A stretch of DNA of 26,264 nt, taken from the NCBI GenBank assembly GCA_905372035.1, contig CAJPNN010000014.1, positions 1 through 26,264 on the forward strand. The letters run 5' to 3'. Origin of the DNA: Bacillota bacterium (GTDB taxonomy: Bacteria > Bacillota > Clostridia > Peptostreptococcales > Anaerovoracaceae). The notes beneath the pieces were generated by a model that saw only the letters and a list, made by a program, of their open reading frames with translations, did not search any database and was not told the origin of the DNA. This document shows, one piece after another, positions 8,322 through 16,498 of the stretch. The first letter of the stretch is position 1, and each line of letters begins with the position of its first letter. Made by a program: the position numbers and the translations under genes.

Positions 8322-9695
8322 TCAGTTACGTTTGTCGATAGGGATGTATGTACATTTAGGCATTATACATTTATATGCAGGTCGCATAATTTTACCTCCT
8401 GCGACGATTTCTTCGATTCTGTGTGCACACCAGCCTGATAATCTTGCAGTTGCAAATAGCGGTGTCGCTATATCTATTGGAATATTAAGAGCATTATAAA
8501 CAAAGCCGGAATAGAGATCAACATTAGCAGGCATGGGTTTTTCGGTTCCTTTCGCTTCCATGAACAAAACAGGAGCACGTTTTTCTATAAAATCATAAAG
8601 CATGAATTCATCCAAAAGATTCTCTTCGATCGCGAGCTGTTTTGCCATTTTCTTGAGTAATATGGCTCTCGGATCGGAAACGGTATAAACGGCATGGCCG
8701 AGGCCGTATATGAGTCCGGATCCGTCGTTTGCTTTTCCGGCGAGAATTTTTTTAAGGTATTCTTCAACTTCCTTAAAATCGGTAATGTCCTTGACATTTG
8801 ACATTATATCTTTCATCATACCGATAACGGCAAGATTGGCACCCCCGTGCTTCGGACCTTTAAGGGAACCTATTGCGGCAGCAATTGCTGAATATGTATC
8901 GGTCCCTGTCGATGATACCAGATGAGTTGTAAAAGATGAATTGTTTCCGCCACCGTGTTCAGCGTGAAGGATCATACTTATATCAAGCAATTTTGCTTCT
9001 ATATCGGTAAACTGTCCGTCAGGGCGTATCAGCCTCAGTATATTTTCCGCGGTGGACATTTCAGGATTCGGATATTGCAGATGCAGATTCCTGTTGTCGT
9101 AGTGTGCATATTTTGCCTGATATGCGTAAGCCATCATGGACGGAAAATAACCTATCAGATCTATCGATTGTTTGAGTACGTTTTCAGGGGAACAATCATC
9201 AGGATTCGAATCATATGAATATAGAGACAGAACGCTTGTTGCCAATTTGTTCATTACACTTTTACTGGGAGCAGTGAGTATTATATCTCTTGCAAAGCCT
9301 ATCGGTAATGAACGTTTTGATCCTAAAATCCTGCAAAATTCATCAAGTCTTTTTTTGTTCGGTAAGGTTCCGAACAAGAGCAGATAACTTGTCTCTTCAA
9401 ACCCGAATCTATTGTCTTTCATACAATTTTCAACGATATCTTCAACATCAATACCGCGATAAAACAACTTCCCGTCGATGGGAACTTTTATATTTTCTTC
9501 ATTTACGCTATAGCCCTGAACATCGCCTATATTGGTGAGCCCGACGACGACGCCGGCTCCGTTATTGTCACGAAGTCCGCGCTTTACTTGATATTTTGTA
9601 TATAATGTAGAATCTATTGTATTGTTTTGAGATAGAGTTTTTCCCATGTCGGTAATAAAGTTTTTTTCCAAACTCTTTATGTTATCGGTTCCCAT
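8322..9695 (-). CDS. gltA: Citrate synthase
   Basis: It condenses acetyl-CoA with oxaloacetate to citrate, feeding 2-oxoglutarate and glutamate synthesis in an anaerobe. The 457-residue product has active-site H247 (HAEHGGGN), H283 (GPKHGGAN), the DPR arginine (R343) and D393 (NVDLYSG), plus ARLSGWCAHRIEE near the end. The ~70-residue N-terminal extension before the conserved FYRGIDVEDI segment is typical of the longer clostridial form. The start is the ATG at 9695 because a GAGGAGGG ribosome site precedes it; 19 further in-frame codons upstream lack one. The gene stands alone, with no aconitase or isocitrate dehydrogenase nearby. A 2-methylcitrate synthase role cannot be excluded. Confidence 0.93.
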   Translation of the reverse strand: MGTDNIKSLEKNFITDMGKTLSQNNTIDSTLYTKYQVKRGLRDNNGAGVVVGLTNIGDVQGYSVNEENIKVPIDGKLFYRGIDVEDIVENCMKDNRFGFEETSYLLLFGTLPNKKRLDEFCRILGSKRSLPIGFARDIILTAPSKSVMNKLATSVLSLYSYDSNPDDCSPENVLKQSIDLIGYFPSMMAYAYQAKYAHYDNRNLHLQYPNPEMSTAENILRLIRPDGQFTDIEAKLLDISMILHAEHGGGNNSSFTTHLVSSTGTDTYSAIAAAIGSLKGPKHGGANLAVIGMMKDIMSNVKDITDFKEVEEYLKKILAGKANDGSGLIYGLGHAVYTVSDPRAILLKKMAKQLAIEENLLDEFMLYDFIEKRAPVLFMEAKGTEKPMPANVDLYSGFVYNALNIPIDIATPLFATARLSGWCAHRIEEIVAGGKIMRPAYKCIMPKCTYIPIDKRN

Positions 9696-9770
9696 AATAC
9701 CCTCCTCATCATTTCGGCAACGCCGTAAAAAAATATATAAAATTATCAGCAATTTCAGCAGTTAGTCGTA

Positions 9771-9779
9771 ATTATACCA
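9771..9779 (-). promoter_or_regulatory. Extended -10 promoter for citrate synthase (proximal)
   Basis: Read on the minus strand this is TGG-TATAAT (TATAAT at 9776-9771), an extended -10 element about 75 nt before the ATG. No good -35 box is visible, which fits an extended -10 promoter or an activated one. Confidence 0.5.
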
Positions 9780-9807
9780 TAGGAGTAAAGCGGATATGAT
9801 ATAATCA

Positions 9808-9850
9808 GCCATGTGCGAGTATTTGCCATATGGTAAAATACTCACACGGC
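9808..9850. repeat. 43-bp imperfect palindrome in the citrate synthase / EF-G-2 intergenic region
   Basis: GCCATGTG-CG-AGTATTT (9808-9824) pairs with AAATACTCACACGGC (9836-9850), with CCAT/ATGG inside and a few bulges. It lies just upstream of the proximal citrate synthase -10 element, so it could be an operator or an RNA hairpin. No T-tract follows. Confidence 0.7.
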
Positions 9851-9870
9851 ATATAAATATCGTATAATTG

Positions 9871-9908
9871 GACCGTACGACCAAGAATTGTCTTTGGTCC
9901 CTGCGGTC
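9871..9908. repeat. Second imperfect hairpin in the same intergenic region
   Basis: GACCG-TAC-GACCAA (9871-9884) pairs with TTGGTC-CCT-GCGGTC (9894-9908), with a small internal loop. It directly follows the distal minus-strand -10 element. Confidence 0.65.
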
Positions 9909-9917
9909 ATTATACCA
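9909..9917 (-). promoter_or_regulatory. Second TATGGTATAAT element upstream of citrate synthase (distal)
   Basis: The minus strand repeats the proximal element (ATGGTATAAT, with TATAAT at 9914-9909). A transcript from here would begin with the hairpin at 9871-9908 and then cross the palindrome at 9808-9850. Confidence 0.4.
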
Positions 9918-10040
9918 TAAAACCGTATATCATAACATAGGATTAAGTAAAATTGAATGAAAGCCGCTGCAATCCCCTCTATTTTGGATACAGTCAGTTT
10001 ACCGTCTCGGAAATAAAAATTTTCAGAAAAAAAATAATTT

Positions 10041-10069
10041 TTGATATTTATCGTCAATAATGCTATAAT
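10041..10069 (+). promoter_or_regulatory. Sigma-A-type promoter of the EF-G-2-type gene
   Basis: TTGATA (10041-10046) and TATAAT (10064-10069) are 17 bp apart. AGGAGG (10093-10098) then lies 7 nt before the ATG at 10106. Confidence 0.85.
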
Positions 10070-10105
10070 GATGTCAATCAAAATAAAAATATAGGAGGTC
10101 TGCTG

Positions 10106-12061
10106 ATGAAAGGTTATACGAGCGAAAACATTAGAAACGTAGCACTGGTTGGACATGGAGGCTGTGGAAAAACAACTTTACTTGAAGCAGCCCTGTATGC
10201 CACGGGAGTAATCAATCGAATGGGGAAAGTTGAAGACGGTAATACCATATCCGACTATGACAAGATGGAAGTTGAAAAGGGATTTTCAATAAACACATCT
10301 GTGGTGCCTGTTGAGTGGAAAGGCAGTAAAATAAACTTTATAGATACTCCGGGATACTTTGATTTTATAGGTGAGGTAAATGCGGCGTTGAGGGCGTCCG
10401 AAGCAGCCATTATATTGGTTGATGCAGGTGCAGGTGTTCAGGTGGGAACGGAGCAGGCATGGAAAGCTTGTGAAAGATATAAGATGCCCAGACTCATAGT
10501 TATAAATAAACGTGATAAAGACGAATTTGATTTTTATAAAACTTTTGGCGAACTTAAAGAAAAGTTCGGAAATAAATTAGTACCTTTCAGTTGGCCGATT
10601 ACAACAGAAATAGATGAAGAACTTAAGGAAGCGATAGCTTCTACAGATGATGAACTTATGGAAAAATATTTCAGCGGTGAAGATTTTACCGATGATGAAA
10701 TAAAAAAGGGACTGGGGAGCGGAATCGCAAACGGAGATATAGTTCCCGTGTGTTCATCGGCAGTAGGATTGGGACACGGAATAGAAGGACTTTTAGATTT
10801 ACTTCTGGCATATGCACCTACTCCGGCACAGCATGGAGCATATAAGGGATTTAATGATAAAAATGAGCCTGTTGAAAGATTAAGCAAGGTCGATGATCCT
10901 ATGTCCGCATTTGTATTTAAAACAATTGTCGACCCGTTTGTAGGAAAAATTTCAATAATAAAAGTTATTACAGGAAAGATGAATTCAGGGACGGAAGTTT
11001 TAAATGAGAGAACGGGAAAAAACGAAAAACTCGGAAAGTTGTTTTTCCTAAGGGGAAAAAATCAAACAGAACTTGATTATGCAGAAGCGGGAGATATAGT
11101 TGCAGTATCTAAATTGCAACATACATTGTCGGGGGATACGCTTTGTGATAAGAGTGATGAGATAAGATACCTGCCGCTTGACTATCCTGAGCCTTGTCTT
11201 TATATGGCTGTGGAACCGGCGGATAAAGGTGATGAAGAAAAAGTCGGAACCGGACTGAATAAGCTTAGAGAAGAGGATCCGTCATTTGTGATTGAAAGAA
11301 ATGCGGAAACTCATCAAACCTTAATAGGTGGACAGGGAGATATACAAATTGGTATAATAACGGCAAAGCTTAAGGATAGATTCGGTGTTGATGTAAAACT
11401 GAAAGATCAAAAGATTCCATATAGAGAAACGATAAAAGGCAGCTCGGATGTTCAGGGAAAACATAAGAAACAATCCGGAGGAGCGGGGCAGTACGGGGAC
11501 GTGCATATAAGGTTTTCTCCGTCAACGGAGACATTTGAATTTTCTGAAGAACTGTTCGGGGGATCGGTTCCGAAAAATTATGTGCCGGCTGTTGAAAAAG
11601 GATTGAAGGAATGTATGGAAAAAGGTCCGTTGGCGGGATATCCGGTCGTAAATATAAAAGCCGTTTTATATGACGGGTCTTACCATGATGTGGATTCAAA
11701 TGAAATGGCATTTAAGATAGCGGCCGCTTTAGCATTTAAAAAAGGAATTGTTGAAGCCAAACCTGTTTTGCTTGAGCCTGTTATGAGGGTTGAAGTCTAT
11801 GTTCCGGATGAATATCTGGGGGATGTAATGGGCGATATGAATAAGAGGAGAGGTAAGATTCTCGGAATGGAACCGCAGGATGACGGAGCACAAAAGGTTC
11901 TTGCAGAGGCACCGCAGGCGGAAATGTTCAAATATGCCATAGAATTAAGAGCTATGACGCAAGGAAGAGGAAACTTCACTATGAAGTTTGAAAGGTATGA
12001 AGAGGTTCCGCAGCATTTGGCAGAAAAGATAATAGAGCAGCATAAAACAGAAGAAGCATAA
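10106..12061 (+). CDS. EF-G-2-type translational GTPase (EF-G paralogue)
   Basis: This 651-residue protein has the EF-G domain order but a compact G domain. Motifs are P-loop GHGGCGKT (16-23), switch I EVEKGFSI (55-62), DTPGY (80-84) and NKRD (134-137). The domain II-V region includes GGAGQYGDVHIRF and a C-terminal ELRAMTQGRGNFTMKF. Canonical EF-G has ERGIT in switch I and DTPGH in switch II. The Tyr in place of the catalytic His, and the missing insertion, match the EF-G-2 group (as I recall Thermus EF-G-2). That group is not the main translocase. It is transcribed alone from its own promoter and followed by a strong terminator. Its role in translation or ribosome rescue is not known from sequence. 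Confidence 0.9.
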   Translation: MKGYTSENIRNVALVGHGGCGKTTLLEAALYATGVINRMGKVEDGNTISDYDKMEVEKGFSINTSVVPVEWKGSKINFIDTPGYFDFIGEVNAALRASEAAIILVDAGAGVQVGTEQAWKACERYKMPRLIVINKRDKDEFDFYKTFGELKEKFGNKLVPFSWPITTEIDEELKEAIASTDDELMEKYFSGEDFTDDEIKKGLGSGIANGDIVPVCSSAVGLGHGIEGLLDLLLAYAPTPAQHGAYKGFNDKNEPVERLSKVDDPMSAFVFKTIVDPFVGKISIIKVITGKMNSGTEVLNERTGKNEKLGKLFFLRGKNQTELDYAEAGDIVAVSKLQHTLSGDTLCDKSDEIRYLPLDYPEPCLYMAVEPADKGDEEKVGTGLNKLREEDPSFVIERNAETHQTLIGGQGDIQIGIITAKLKDRFGVDVKLKDQKIPYRETIKGSSDVQGKHKKQSGGAGQYGDVHIRFSPSTETFEFSEELFGGSVPKNYVPAVEKGLKECMEKGPLAGYPVVNIKAVLYDGSYHDVDSNEMAFKIAAALAFKKGIVEAKPVLLEPVMRVEVYVPDEYLGDVMGDMNKRRGKILGMEPQDDGAQKVLAEAPQAEMFKYAIELRAMTQGRGNFTMKFERYEEVPQHLAEKIIEQHKTEEA

Positions 12062-12076
12062 TAAAGATGATTTTTT

Positions 12077-12126
12077 ACTGTCTCTATCCTTTTGATTTTA
12101 AAATCGGGTAGAGGCAGTTTTTATTT
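12077..12126 (+). terminator. Rho-independent terminator after the EF-G-2-type gene
   Basis: ACTGTCTCTATCC (12077-12089) pairs with GGGTAGAGGCAGT (12106-12118) with two G-U pairs. TTTTATTTTT follows. Confidence 0.9.
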
Positions 12127-12262
12127 TTAAAAAGATATTTCAAAAACATATTAAGGATAAGCATATATGAATCAAGAATGTATTGAGTATATTAAGATGG
12201 AATGGCAGGGCGGACACCGTACGCCCGCTTGATTTTCAATAATATATTAAGTATATTCAAGA

Positions 12263-12268
12263 TATAAT
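12263..12268 (+). promoter_or_regulatory. Possible -10 box before radA
   Basis: TATAAT lies 51 bp before the radA ATG; the -35 position is weak. The 12127-12318 stretch also holds a small GC-rich hairpin, GGGCG...CGCCC (about 12208-12228), and AT-rich direct and inverted motifs around GAGTATATT/AAGTATATT. Nothing else is recognised there. Confidence 0.4.
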
Positions 12269-12318
12269 GCAGTAAAAAAATGTTGTTGGAAGTTGATGTG
12301 AAAATGGGAGATTTTGAT

Positions 12319-13695
12319 ATGGTAAAAAAGCAGGAAACCGTTTATGTATGTCAGGAATGCGGATATGAGAGCCCTAAGTGGCAGGGACAATGTATATGTG
12401 GAGCATGGAATTCAATGGTGGAGGAAAAGATGATCCCCGATATGCCGAGCAAGGGAATTGGCGTAGGGGCAAAGGGCAAAAAATTGCCGAAAGCCAGAAA
12501 GCTTGAAGATATAGGAGAACATACGAATATAAGGATAGATACGGGAATAAAAGAGCTGAACAGAGTTCTCGGAGGAGGGCTTGTCGAGGGTTCGCTAACG
12601 CTTATTTCGGGAGAACCGGGAATCGGCAAATCGACGTTAATAATACAGGTTGCGGCATCAATATCCGGACTGGGAAAGAAAGTACTCTATGTATCAGGAG
12701 AAGAATCGGTTGAACAGATAAAAATGCGAGCGGACAGAGTTTGCGAAAACGGATGGAAAGAGCTTATGTTGCTTTCCGAGACGAACATTGATGCCGTTCT
12801 TTCATCATGTGAAACGGAAAAACCGGATTTTTTAATAATAGATTCAATACAAACTATGTATCATGATGAGTTTACAGCTGCACCGGGCAGCGTATCACAG
12901 GTAAGAGCCGTGGGAGCATCCTTGATGAAATACGGAAAAGACAATAATATTCCCATATTTATAATAGCACATGTCACAAAGTCGGGAGAACTTGCCGGGC
13001 CCAAACTTGTGGAGCATCTTGTGGATTGTGTGTTGCATTTTTACGGAGAACGAAACAGAGATTTGAGACTTCTTAGGTCAAACAAGAATCGCTTCGGGAC
13101 AACGAGTGAGCTCGGAGCATTTGAGATGACACAACAAGGATTGTTAGAGATAGAAAATTTGTCCGGAACCTTTTTAGATAATTTGGAAGATAGAGGTGAA
13201 GGTTCGGTTGCGGCGGCCATATATCAGGGGACAAGACCCTTGTTATTGGAAGTTCAAGCCCTGACGGCACCATGTGCGGTCGGATTTGCAAGAAGAACGG
13301 CTATAGGAGTTGATAACCGAAGACTGTCAATGATAATAGCGGTTTTGGAACGCAAGATAGGTGTGAGCTTTATAGATCAGGATATTTACGTAAACATAGT
13401 GGGAGGGTTAAAACCTGAGGGAACGGCTACGGATTTGGCGGTTGCTCTGGCGATTTATTCCTCATTCAGATCAAAGCCTGTTTCCTCAAGAACTTTAGTG
13501 ATAGGTGAAATAGGACTCACGGGGGAACTCAGAGCGGTATCACATGTCGAAAAAATTGTGAAAGAGGCAGTTAGGATGGGATTTGAAACTATTGTTGTAC
13601 CTGAGAAAAATATCCCGAAAACCGATATCGGAGAGGACAAAATAAAAGTAATAGGAGCGATTGATCTTAGTGATGCTGTAAATATCTTCGCTTAA
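12319..13695 (+). CDS. radA: DNA repair ATPase/helicase RadA (Sms)
   Basis: RadA processes recombination intermediates by extending D-loops. The 458-residue product starts at the ATG 12319, with GGGAG 8 nt upstream; earlier in-frame starts lack this. It has an N-terminal zinc finger (C11, C14, C25, C27), Walker A SGEPGIGKST (97-106), IDSIQT, the RadA-specific KNRFG (256-260) and a C-terminal Lon-protease-like domain (GGLKPEGTATDLAVALAI). The second zinc half-site is C-x-C, one residue shorter than the usual C-x2-C. In Bacillus radA is followed by disA; here it is followed by a convergent sensor kinase gene. Confidence 0.96.
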   Translation: MVKKQETVYVCQECGYESPKWQGQCICGAWNSMVEEKMIPDMPSKGIGVGAKGKKLPKARKLEDIGEHTNIRIDTGIKELNRVLGGGLVEGSLTLISGEPGIGKSTLIIQVAASISGLGKKVLYVSGEESVEQIKMRADRVCENGWKELMLLSETNIDAVLSSCETEKPDFLIIDSIQTMYHDEFTAAPGSVSQVRAVGASLMKYGKDNNIPIFIIAHVTKSGELAGPKLVEHLVDCVLHFYGERNRDLRLLRSNKNRFGTTSELGAFEMTQQGLLEIENLSGTFLDNLEDRGEGSVAAAIYQGTRPLLLEVQALTAPCAVGFARRTAIGVDNRRLSMIIAVLERKIGVSFIDQDIYVNIVGGLKPEGTATDLAVALAIYSSFRSKPVSSRTLVIGEIGLTGELRAVSHVEKIVKEAVRMGFETIVVPEKNIPKTDIGEDKIKVIGAIDLSDAVNIFA

Positions 13696-13754
13696 ATCGA
13701 AATTGTTGCTATTACATTTTGTGATACCGGTAGGTATAATTGGGTTATTGGAGA

Positions 13755-15185
13755 TCATAAAGGCAAACTGAACCAAAACACCGAACCGGAGTTTTCAACG
13801 CTTACGACGCCGACTTCGCCGTCGTGTTTTTCGACTATTTCCTTTACTATTGCAAGACCGAGACCGGAGCCTTGGGAAGATCGTACAAGGTTATTGGCGG
13901 CTTTATAGTATCTGCTCCATATATTTGCGAGTTCGTTTTCAGGGATACCGGGACCGCAGTCAGCTATTTGACAGAGTGCTTTTTTATTATGCTTTGTAAG
14001 AGAAACTATGATCTGTGAGTTTTTCGGACTGTGATTTACGGCGTTTATAATTATATTCATCAAAACCTGGCGGATTCGTTTTTCATCAACTGCTACGTTT
14101 ATAGGTTCGGGAGATATAAGAAGAAAACTGCATCCCATATCATGTCTGTAAATTTCAAATGAATTTATTACAGATATAACTATTGTGCGTAAATCCAATA
14201 TCTCTTTATTTAGAACATCCACCCCGGATTGGATCTTTGAAAGTATAAGTATATCATCAACGAGTTTATTTAAGCGATCGGATTCATCTATTATAACTTG
14301 AAGATGTTTGTTTCTTTTTTTATCATCCTCGCCGGAAATATCTCTTATCATTTCTCCATAGGAACGTATCATGGTGAGCGGAGTGCGAAGATCATGCCCT
14401 ATGTTTGCAAGTATGTCACGTTTAAGTTTATCGGTGGACTCAAGATCTTTTGCCATCTGATTCAATATTTCCGATAAGTCGTTAAGTTCCTTATATCCCG
14501 ATTTCGGAAATTGTATTTTGTAGTCACCTCTGCCCAATTTTGCAGCGGAAACGGAAATCGTTTGCAGCGGTTTTGAGATTTTCCTTGCGAAAAGAGTCGC
14601 AAGAAGAGAGACCAGCAACAGTGAAATTATCGTTACGATCGCCATCTGAGTGCTTAGGATACGTATGGTTGAATTCATAGGGTATAAAGGTGTGAATATA
14701 AACATTTCAGTGCTTCCGAATTCTGACGTTTCCAGGAAACTGCCGTAAATCAGGGTGTTTACTCCGTCGTTTTCGGATAGAATTTTTGAGATCGTGCCTG
14801 TTTTGGCATTTCTCATAGCTTCTCTTACGGATGAAGTTTCTTTCAGAAGTTCGTCCAAGTATTTTTGTCCCGCCAGATCAAGTCCTTCCTGAGAATAAGG
14901 AGTAAATATTAAAGGGTTTCCTTCTGCAGGTATTATATATATAAACAGATCGTGTTTGGGTGCAAGAGTCACCAGTGATCTTAGAAATTCATTATAATTA
15001 CCTTTTTTATATGTTCTTTCGATCTTTTCGGCCACCTGTTTTGTTTTTTGAAATTTCATGTTTTGATAATACTGACTTAGAAACAGTGACTGAAGTCCCC
15101 AAATAAGCGCTATCAAAAGTGCGGCAAACAGCATAAAGTAAATCAAAAGTTTTGTTTTGAGACTTTTTTCTGAATTCAATCGCAT
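13755..15185 (-). CDS. Membrane sensor histidine kinase (HAMP-HisKA-HATPase)
   Basis: This is the sensor half of a two-component system. The 476-residue product has TM1 (about 12-36), an extracytoplasmic sensing domain (about 37-177), TM2 (178-200) and HAMP (200-252). HisKA follows with phospho-acceptor H264 in GHDLRTPL, then an HATPase domain with N-box INAVNHSP, G1 DCGPGIP and G2 GSGLGLAIV. The H-box has Asp where many kinases have Glu (HELRTPL), which is common. AAGGGG precedes the ATG at 15185. It lies 143 nt downstream of its response regulator on the same strand and converges on radA with a 59-bp gap. The ligand is unknown; the family often senses envelope stress. Confidence 0.93.
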   Translation of the reverse strand: MRLNSEKSLKTKLLIYFMLFAALLIALIWGLQSLFLSQYYQNMKFQKTKQVAEKIERTYKKGNYNEFLRSLVTLAPKHDLFIYIIPAEGNPLIFTPYSQEGLDLAGQKYLDELLKETSSVREAMRNAKTGTISKILSENDGVNTLIYGSFLETSEFGSTEMFIFTPLYPMNSTIRILSTQMAIVTIISLLLVSLLATLFARKISKPLQTISVSAAKLGRGDYKIQFPKSGYKELNDLSEILNQMAKDLESTDKLKRDILANIGHDLRTPLTMIRSYGEMIRDISGEDDKKRNKHLQVIIDESDRLNKLVDDILILSKIQSGVDVLNKEILDLRTIVISVINSFEIYRHDMGCSFLLISPEPINVAVDEKRIRQVLMNIIINAVNHSPKNSQIIVSLTKHNKKALCQIADCGPGIPENELANIWSRYYKAANNLVRSSQGSGLGLAIVKEIVEKHDGEVGVVSVENSGSVFWFSLPL

Positions 15186-15328
15186 GGTATCCCCTTTTTA
15201 TTTTTGCTTATGTTTTGTTGTTTCAATAAGAATCGGATGATGGGATTGACGGAATTTCGTTTCGCTGCCAAATTGCCCATATTCGCATTATTATTTTTTG
15301 AGATTTAAATTATAGTATCAAACGGAAT

Positions 15329-15997
15329 TTATTCAGGTTCAAATTTATATCCGAGGCCTCTCAGAGTTACTATAAAATCTCGATACGGTCCTAAATTTAT
15401 GCGTAAATTTTTGATGTGGGTATCTATTGTTCTGTCGTCTCCGAAGAAATCGTATCCCCATACATCGGACAACAGCTTATCTCTTGATAAAGCTATGTTT
15501 TTATTTTTTGCGAGATAAAAGAGTAAATCATATTCTTTCGGAGTAAGGACGACTTTTTTTCCGTCTATGTATACGTTTCTTGCAAGTATATCTATTTCCA
15601 AGCCTTTAAATTTCAAATTGTACTCTATACCTGAAGAGTTTCTGCGTTTAAGCACGGCGTTGACTCTTGCAAAGAGCTCTTTGGGACTGAAAGGTTTAGT
15701 CACATAATCATCTATACCGAGTTCAAAGCCGAAAAGTTTATCGTATTCTTCCGTTCTTGCGGATAACATGATGACGGGAATGTCTTTGATTTTTTTTATT
15801 TCTTTACATGCGGTAAATCCGTCAACCTTGGGCATCATTATATCCAAAATTATAAGATCATAGTCGTTTGACTTGCATTTTTCAACAGCTTCAAGTCCGT
15901 CGCAGGCAACGTCAGGTTTAAAACCGTTGAATTGTGCATATTCGCTTATTACTTCACGTATATGTTTTTCTTCATCCACTATTAAAATTTTTTTCAT
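15329..15997 (-). CDS. OmpR/PhoB-family response regulator
   Basis: This 222-residue DNA-binding regulator has a receiver domain with acidic pocket D8/E9, phospho-acceptor D52 (LIILDIMMPK), S79 and K101 (VTKPFSP). A winged-helix domain follows, ending in RTIDTHIKNLRINLG and VTLRGLGYKFE. The ATG at 15997 is preserved because AGGGGGG precedes it; an in-frame ATG 14 codons earlier has no ribosome site. It is the first gene of the pair with the sensor kinase. Direct ACATGTT repeats 21 bp apart (16049-16055 and 16070-16076) lie upstream and could be an autoregulatory box (inference). Confidence 0.95.
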   Translation of the reverse strand: MKKILIVDEEKHIREVISEYAQFNGFKPDVACDGLEAVEKCKSNDYDLIILDIMMPKVDGFTACKEIKKIKDIPVIMLSARTEEYDKLFGFELGIDDYVTKPFSPKELFARVNAVLKRRNSSGIEYNLKFKGLEIDILARNVYIDGKKVVLTPKEYDLLFYLAKNKNIALSRDKLLSDVWGYDFFGDDRTIDTHIKNLRINLGPYRDFIVTLRGLGYKFEPE

Positions 15998-16048
15998 CAA
16001 TATCCCCCCTAAAATCGCTATATTTATATATTTATACAATTTTATCTT

Positions 16049-16076
16049 ACATGTTACCGAGTTAAAGAGACATGTT
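16049..16076. promoter_or_regulatory. Paired ACATGTT repeats upstream of the response regulator
   Basis: ACATGTT occurs at 16049-16055 and 16070-16076, two helical turns apart, 52-79 bp upstream of the regulator ATG. Direct repeats are the usual target layout of OmpR/PhoB-type dimers. Assignment to this regulator is inferred. Confidence 0.35.
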
Positions 16077-16300
16077 TCAATGAATGCTTACTTGCGGCAA
16101 GGACGCAAAACTATCCCTAATCTCAGCATTCATTATAACACATCATTAAGGTAAAAGGATGTGTTTCGATGAATGTTTCCCTTCGGTAACGCCGCAAAGT
16201 TATTCTTTAATCATCGGCATTCATTATAACCTATCGCCGATGCAAAAAGATGTGTTTCGATGAATGCTCCATCCGGGCAGCGCCAAGTATGGATGCACTA
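16069..16300. repeat. Three tandem ~90-bp hairpin-forming repeats between the response regulator and carD
   Basis: An 18-bp block recurs at 16069-16086, 16158-16175 and 16249-16266 (consensus GATGTGTTTCGATGAATG), a period of 89-91 bp. In units 1 and 2 it is followed by GCATTCATTATAAC, so AATGAATGC (16079-16087) can pair with GCATTCATT (16126-16134), and ATGAATG (16169-16175) with CATTCAT (16218-16224). The enclosed ~36-nt cores share a G-A/C-CGCAAA-R-Y-TAT element. Unit 3 keeps the head but ends early, with its own TCCAT...ATGGA hairpin. No reading frame explains it. Confidence 0.8.
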
Positions 16301-16342
16301 GTTTAAAAAAAATTACAATAAATTTCAATTTGTAAAAAATGA

Positions 16343-16371
16343 TTGACATATATAAAAGATTATGATATTCT
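16343..16371 (+). promoter_or_regulatory. carD promoter P1 (distal)
   Basis: TTGACA (16343-16348) and TATTCT (16366-16371) have 17-bp spacing. Confidence 0.7.
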
Positions 16372-16386
16372 AATAAATTATTTTTC

Positions 16387-16416
16387 TTGACAAACAGGTA
16401 ACTTGAGGTGTATACT
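16387..16416 (+). promoter_or_regulatory. carD promoter P2 (proximal)
   Basis: TTGACA (16387-16392) and TATACT (16411-16416) have 18-bp spacing, giving a leader of about 75 nt before the ATG at 16499. Confidence 0.75.
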
Positions 16417-16498
16417 GATATAGTGAAATGTGAGAGAAGATATGAGGATTTGATAGCTTGTATAAGTTGTAAGTTCTGATTATGAAGGGGGTGGAAAC

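Noticed and set aside
16069..16300. CRISPR array
   Set aside because: Only three copies, 18-bp repeats with ~72-bp intervening segments that resemble each other, and no cas genes nearby.
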